DNA of 64,000 nucleotides from Phycisphaerales bacterium (GTDB lineage: Bacteria > Planctomycetota > Phycisphaerae > UBA1845 > Fen-1342): positions 3,968,001 through 4,032,000 of the forward strand of contig JADJXS010000001.1 in assembly GCA_016710275.1 (NCBI GenBank). Direction: 5' to 3'. This document shows positions 60,890 to 64,000 of this stretch, one piece after another. The translations under genes and the position numbers were made by a program. The notes beneath the pieces are model-generated. The model saw only the letters and a list, made by a program, of their open reading frames with translations. It had not been told where the DNA came from and ran no database searches. Position 1 is the first letter of the stretch; each line of letters starts with the position of its first letter.

Positions 60890-61897
60890 ATGATGACCAT
60901 CGACCTCGGCGGCATTCGCATCACGCTGATTTCCGGCGGAGCGCTGAGCCTCGACGGGGGTGCGATGTTCGGCATCATCCCCAAGCCGCTCTGGACCCGC
61001 TCGACGCCGGCCGACCCCGAGAACCGCATCCGGCTGGCCTGCAACTGCGTGCTGATCGAGACCGGCGGGCCGGGCGCACGCCGCGCCCTGATCGAGACCG
61101 GCCACGGGACGAAATATGACGCCAAAGAGCGGCAGATGTTCGCGATCGACGTGCAGCACTGGCTGCTGCCCGGGCTAAGTGCCGCGGGCTGCGCGCCGGC
61201 CGACGTCGAGGACGTGATTCTGTCGCATCTGCACTTCGATCACGCCGGCGGATTGACGCAGCGCGACGAGCCGGAGCACGCGCCGCAGAGCGGCTCATTG
61301 AACGCGGGGGTTTCCGGCGCAACGCAGAGCGGCTCATCGAACGCGGGTGCTTCCGCCGCGCCGCAGAGCAGCTCCCCGAATGCGGGTGCTTCCGCCGCGG
61401 CTTCGCGCGCGGAGATCGCCACGTCGCTGCGGCCCACGTTTCCCCGCGCGCGGGTGCACGTCCAGCGGCGCGAGTTCGACGACGCGCGCGCCAATTTCGG
61501 CATCATGACCGCCACCTACCGCGAGGAGAACTACACGCCCATCGACGCGGCGGACGCCTGGCGGCTGCTCGACGGCGACGCCGAGATCATCCCCGGTGTT
61601 CGCGCCCGGCCGACCCCCGGCCACACCCGCGGCCACCAGTCCATCCTGATCGAGGGGCGCGACCGCACCGCCGTCTACGTCGGCGACGTGCTGCCGACCG
61701 CGGCCCACGCCGGCGCGGCGTACAACATGGCGTATGACGTGCTGCCGCTGGACAACCGCGACTCGAAGCGCGCGCTGCTCTCCACGGCGGCGGAGCGCGA
61801 CTGGCTGCTGATTCTTGACCACGAGCCGACGCACCCGCTGGTGGGCGTGCGCACGGACCGCCGCTGGTTTGTGCTGGAGCCGGTCAGCGCGATGTGA
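60890..61897 (+). CDS. MBL-fold metallohydrolase with a repeat insertion
   Basis: A 335-residue metallo-beta-lactamase-fold hydrolase. The metal motif is ILSHLHFDHAGG. Later ligands are in PTPGHTRGHQSILIEG, AVYVGDVLPTAAH and LILDHEPTHPLVG. The N-terminal part with RIRLACNCVLIETGG and IETGHGTKYD resembles the lactonase/YtnP-like subgroup, so a lactone or ester substrate is possible. Between the metal motif and the next block is an insertion of three 13-residue repeats (QSGSSNAGASAAP-like) encoded by a 39-bp tandem repeat at 61284-61400. Tandem ATGs at 60890 and 60893 follow a CGGAGCG. Confidence 0.85.
   Translation: MMTIDLGGIRITLISGGALSLDGGAMFGIIPKPLWTRSTPADPENRIRLACNCVLIETGGPGARRALIETGHGTKYDAKERQMFAIDVQHWLLPGLSAAGCAPADVEDVILSHLHFDHAGGLTQRDEPEHAPQSGSLNAGVSGATQSGSSNAGASAAPQSSSPNAGASAAASRAEIATSLRPTFPRARVHVQRREFDDARANFGIMTATYREENYTPIDAADAWRLLDGDAEIIPGVRARPTPGHTRGHQSILIEGRDRTAVYVGDVLPTAAHAGAAYNMAYDVLPLDNRDSKRALLSTAAERDWLLILDHEPTHPLVGVRTDRRWFVLEPVSAM
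61284..61400. repeat. 39-bp in-frame tandem repeat inside the MBL-fold gene
   Basis: Three units starting with CAGAGCRGCTC at 61284, 61323 and 61362 encode QSGSxNAGxSxAx. The period is a multiple of three and the frame is kept. It lies in a surface loop next to the active-site motif. Confidence 0.88.
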
Positions 61898-61998
61898 CCC
61901 GCGGGTGCGAGGGAGTGCGGCGGTTGCAGCGGCGCGACATCGGGCGCAGCAGACCCTCCGGTGCTCCTCCGGGGCACATTCGATCGAGATGATTCCTT

Positions 61999-62037
61999 CC
62001 ACGGGTTACGCGATGCTGCGCATCGCTCCACCCGTGG
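61999..62037. repeat. REP-like palindrome, inner stem GCGATG/CATCGC
   Basis: Outer arms CCACGGGT and ACCCGTGG enclose the inner stem GCGATG/CATCGC. Confidence 0.85.
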
Positions 62038-62049
62038 CTGCATCGCTCC

Positions 62050-62159
62050 GCCCCTTCGGGGCAGTAAGAAGAGAGGATGATAATCCTGCTTCCACGGGTT
62101 TCAGTCGCCTGCGGCGACTTCCACCCGTGGCTACATTCCTGCGCCCCCTCGGGGCGAAG
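62050..62159. repeat. Left 110-bp direct repeat flanking the REP transposase
   Basis: Aligns without gaps to 62826-62935 with about seven mismatches. It contains a GCCCCTTCGGGGC hairpin and the palindrome at 62092-62130 (arms CCACGGGT/ACCCGTGG, inner stem GTCGCC/GGCGAC). Confidence 0.88.
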
Positions 62160-62246
62160 TACGGCTCCTTCGGGGCAAATGCGCGCATACTCGTGACGCG
62201 ACCGCCGCAGCACAGATTCCGGCCCCGAAGGGGCCGCGGAATGTCG

Positions 62247-62296
62247 CCACGGGTGGAGCGGAGGTCGCCGCAAGGCGACCGCAGCGGAACCCGTGG
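62247..62296. repeat. REP-like palindrome, inner stem GGTCGCC/GGCGACC
   Basis: Outer arms CCACGGGT (62247-62254) and ACCCGTGG (62289-62296). A GC hairpin at 62221-62235 lies 11 bases upstream, repeating the two-hairpin layout seen at 18.1 kb. Confidence 0.85.
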
Positions 62297-62360
62297 AAGA
62301 GGTGGTCGTATAACGATCCTGCCCCGGAGGGGCAGAGGAAGCGGGCGGGAGCGCGGCGGA

Positions 62361-62813
62361 TCAATCGAACACATGGCGCTCATTGAATTCGATCTCATGC
62401 GCGCGTAAGAACCGCAGAAGCTCGGTCTTGAAATCCTCGCGTTCGTGATGTTCCGCCTGTCCGGCGATGTATTTCTTCAGCGCGTCTTCTTGCGACTTGC
62501 TGACCGAGAACGCGCTGTAGCCCTCCTGCCATGCGAACTTGGCGAGATTTGGAAGCGTCTGATGCACCCAGAGCGAGGAGCGCGATTTCACAGTCTTAAG
62601 CAGATTCGAGACGGTCTCGTCCGGCCGCCAGCGCAGATAGAGATGCACGTGGTCGGCGACGCCGCCGATGCCGTAGAGCACGCCGCGTTCGGCGCGGATG
62701 ATGCCGCCTATGTACGGATAAGGGCACTCCGCAACGTCGGGTGAGATCCACGGTTCGCGATGTTTAGTGGAGCAGACGACGTGCAGGAGAATCTGCGTGT
62801 AGGTGCCGGGCAT
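62361..62813 (-). CDS. REP-associated tyrosine transposase (IS200/Y1-type)
   Basis: A 150-residue HUH-type Y1 transposase. The HUH motif is GVADHVHLYLRW (H-V-H), and the catalytic tyrosine is in LKKYIAGQAEHHEREDFKTE, with the Q-x2-HH-x4-F pattern typical of REP-associated transposases (RAYTs). It starts TYTQILLHVVCSTKHREPWI, a usual opening. AGGAGG lies a few bases before ATG 62813. It is surrounded by palindromes with shared outer arms and bracketed by 110-bp direct repeats, as expected for a RAYT that recognises its own REP hairpins. The frame is intact. Confidence 0.9.
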   Translation of the reverse strand: MPGTYTQILLHVVCSTKHREPWISPDVAECPYPYIGGIIRAERGVLYGIGGVADHVHLYLRWRPDETVSNLLKTVKSRSSLWVHQTLPNLAKFAWQEGYSAFSVSKSQEDALKKYIAGQAEHHEREDFKTELLRFLRAHEIEFNERHVFD

Positions 62814-62825
62814 GGAGCCTCCTCT

Positions 62826-62935
62826 GCCCCTTCGGGGCAGGAAGAAAGGAGGATGATAATCCTCCTTCCACGGGTTTCAGTCGCCTGCGGCGACTTCCAC
62901 CCGTGGCTACATACCTGCGCCCCTTCGGAGCGAAG
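62826..62935. repeat. Right 110-bp direct repeat flanking the REP transposase
   Basis: Same orientation as 62050-62159 at a distance of 776 bases. It contains the GCCCCTTCGGGGC hairpin at 62826-62838 and the REP-like palindrome at 62868-62906. It starts 13 bases upstream of the transposase start codon. Confidence 0.88.
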
Positions 62936-62999
62936 ACGCGCAATCGACCATGCAAAGCAGTACGCAATGCGCACGCCGCGCCAGCAATCAACATGAGAC

Positions 63000-63998
63000 T
63001 CAGCCCGCCGTGATCTGAATCCGCCGGAACAGCACCGCCAATTCGCGCGGATCATCCTTCGACCCCCAGGACTGGTATTCCATCCGCAGCTCGTTCTCCC
63101 CCGCGACCGTCCGCACCGGCAGCCGCAGCTCGTGAAACACCGCCTCCGGTCCGAACTGGTGCCGCGCGACAAGCCGCCCGTTGAGCGACAGCTCGATCGC
63201 CTGGTGCGGGTCGTCGTTGCGGCGCGCCTCGATGCACAGCACCGCCGCCCCCCCCGATGACGCGAACCGCAGCACGCTCTGCGGCCCCAACCCCCAGCGA
63301 ACCACCGGCAGATCGAACTGCGGATACGGCCCCTCCGCCGGCGTGATCCCCTCCTCACTCGTGCAGCGCAGAAACGGCGGACCGCCGATGAACTCTCCGC
63401 CGCGCGCCAGATCCCACGCCCGCGACCCCCGGTGCATGCGGCGGACCCGCGCTTCACCAGCCAACCCCGCCCTGGTCTGCGCATCGCGAACCGGCGGTTC
63501 ACCAGCCAACACATCGTGAGTCTGCACTTCGTAATTCGGCGATTCGCGCAATTGCGCGTCGGAAGCCGGCGCTTCGCGCATCTGCCCTTCGCAAACCGGC
63601 GCTTCACCAGACATCCCATCCTCAGTCTGCCCATCAAGAGCAGGGGCCTGGCGAACAAGCCCCTCTCGCGCCAGCGCCCCGCGCAGCACCTCTCCACACC
63701 GCCCCGCCCGCTCCCGCAATCGCGCTGTCACGCGCTCCTGCTCCGCACGTCGCTCCACACGCTGCGCCCAAGCCTCACGCAGCGCGCTCAGCAATCGGCC
63801 ACCCGGCGGCTTCCCCATTTCCAGAACCGGCGCCAATCCAACCTGCGGCCCAGCCATCGCCCCCGCCTGCGGCCCCGCCATCGCACCCCCATGCGCTCCC
63901 GACCCGGCCCCCTCTCGCACGCCCGAAATCGACCCCATCCGCGCTGCCGCCGGCGCCTCAAACTCCTCGCACAGCGCCCGCATCTTCCCCCCCCGCGC
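63000..63998 (-). CDS. Protein with repeat-rich middle and beta-sandwich-like C-terminus, 5' end cut by the window
   Basis: The frame stays open to the window edge, so the true start may lie outside; ATG 63983 is an internal candidate (327 residues). The N-terminal part is helical with RRAEQERVTARLRERAGRCG. The middle has degenerate repeats of about 15 residues (Q-T/M-x-x...AGEAxV, as in QTRAGLAGEARVR). The last 110 residues look like a compact beta domain: VVRWGLGPQSVLRFASSGGA, AIELSLNGRLVARHQFGPEA and ELRLPVRTVAGENELRMEYQ, a pattern seen in carbohydrate-binding-like modules appended to glycosyltransferases. No catalytic domain is visible in the part shown. Confidence 0.55.
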   Translation of the reverse strand, partial: ARGGKMRALCEEFEAPAAARMGSISGVREGAGSGAHGGAMAGPQAGAMAGPQVGLAPVLEMGKPPGGRLLSALREAWAQRVERRAEQERVTARLRERAGRCGEVLRGALAREGLVRQAPALDGQTEDGMSGEAPVCEGQMREAPASDAQLRESPNYEVQTHDVLAGEPPVRDAQTRAGLAGEARVRRMHRGSRAWDLARGGEFIGGPPFLRCTSEEGITPAEGPYPQFDLPVVRWGLGPQSVLRFASSGGAAVLCIEARRNDDPHQAIELSLNGRLVARHQFGPEAVFHELRLPVRTVAGENELRMEYQSWGSKDDPRELAVLFRRIQITAG

Positions 63999-64000
63999 GA

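Larger units (their letters stand above)
61898..62360. other. Gene-free REP cluster beside the transposase
   Basis: No gene. The stretch carries three composite palindromes (61999-62037, 62092-62130, 62247-62296) and several short GC hairpins such as GCCCCTTCGGGGC at 62050-62062 and GGCCCCGAAGGGGCC at 62221-62235. Confidence 0.8.

Overview
The window is a GC-rich chromosomal stretch from a Gram-negative bacterium, most probably a planctomycete of the Phycisphaerae type. This is inferred from several features. There is a type IV prepilin-like secreted protein with the H-x-G/DGHV-type C-terminus common in planctomycetes. Secreted and Rhs proteins carry dockerin-like GD-N-DG-NN-DPF segments. A small membrane protein ends in the zinc ribbon CxxCxYDLTGN..GRCPECG. 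Genes for lipopolysaccharide (LPS) core, Kdo (KdsC) and LPS transport (LptC-like) indicate an outer membrane. Most of the window is ordinary, tightly packed housekeeping sequence. Translationally coupled ATGA/GTGA overlaps are frequent.

Layout. 1-3.3 kb: end of acpP, fabF, a Tat-exported phosphoesterase and a lipoprotein. 3.3-8.0 kb: a coupled cluster of a TlyA-like methyltransferase, a GT9 heptosyltransferase-like enzyme, two LPS kinase-fold proteins and a GT4 glycosyltransferase, probably building LPS core. 8.1-17.7 kb: ABC permease, two small enzymes, a secreted dockerin-like protein, a DegP-like protease, a coiled-coil zinc-ribbon protein and an RNase HI with an unusual C-terminal domain. 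17.7-22.9 kb: an accessory island of repeats and three partial Rhs gene copies with unrelated Cys-rich tails, each complete tail followed by a small gene. One copy is split by a 125-bp MITE. 22.9-30.4 kb: class II aldolase, fmt, rsmB, then 1.5 kb of repeat-rich non-coding DNA, then aceE carrying a one-base frameshift. 30.5-32.3 kb: an overlapping ATPase/DUF4276 pair that looks like a defence module. 32.4-46.4 kb: hydrolase, ferredoxin reductase, isocitrate dehydrogenase, an unusual P-loop kinase-like fusion, tRNA-Leu, an OLD-family nuclease, MlaE, a saccharopine-dehydrogenase-like enzyme, membrane proteins, rsmD and a GH57 enzyme. 46.6-60.7 kb: a sigma-54 activator, then a run of minus-strand genes (acetoacetyl-CoA synthetase, superoxide dismutase, putative glycosidase, polysaccharide polymerase-like protein, S46 peptidase, prepilin-like protein, LptC-like giant, kdsC). 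60.9-64 kb: an MBL-fold hydrolase, a REP-associated transposase bracketed by 110-bp direct repeats, and a partial gene at the edge.

The strongest new observations are four. (1) The MITE inside Rhs copy 1 has 20-bp inverted ends and a TA duplication, and its computed excision restores the reading frame exactly. (2) The Rhs cassette array contains candidate toxin/immunity pairs. (3) REP palindromes with fixed outer arms and exchangeable inner stems occur both beside the Rhs array and around the REP-associated transposase. (4) There are two separate OLD/ABC-ATPase modules of defence type. In-frame tandem-repeat insertions in conserved enzymes (RsmB, MBL hydrolase, the edge gene) form a further recurring theme.
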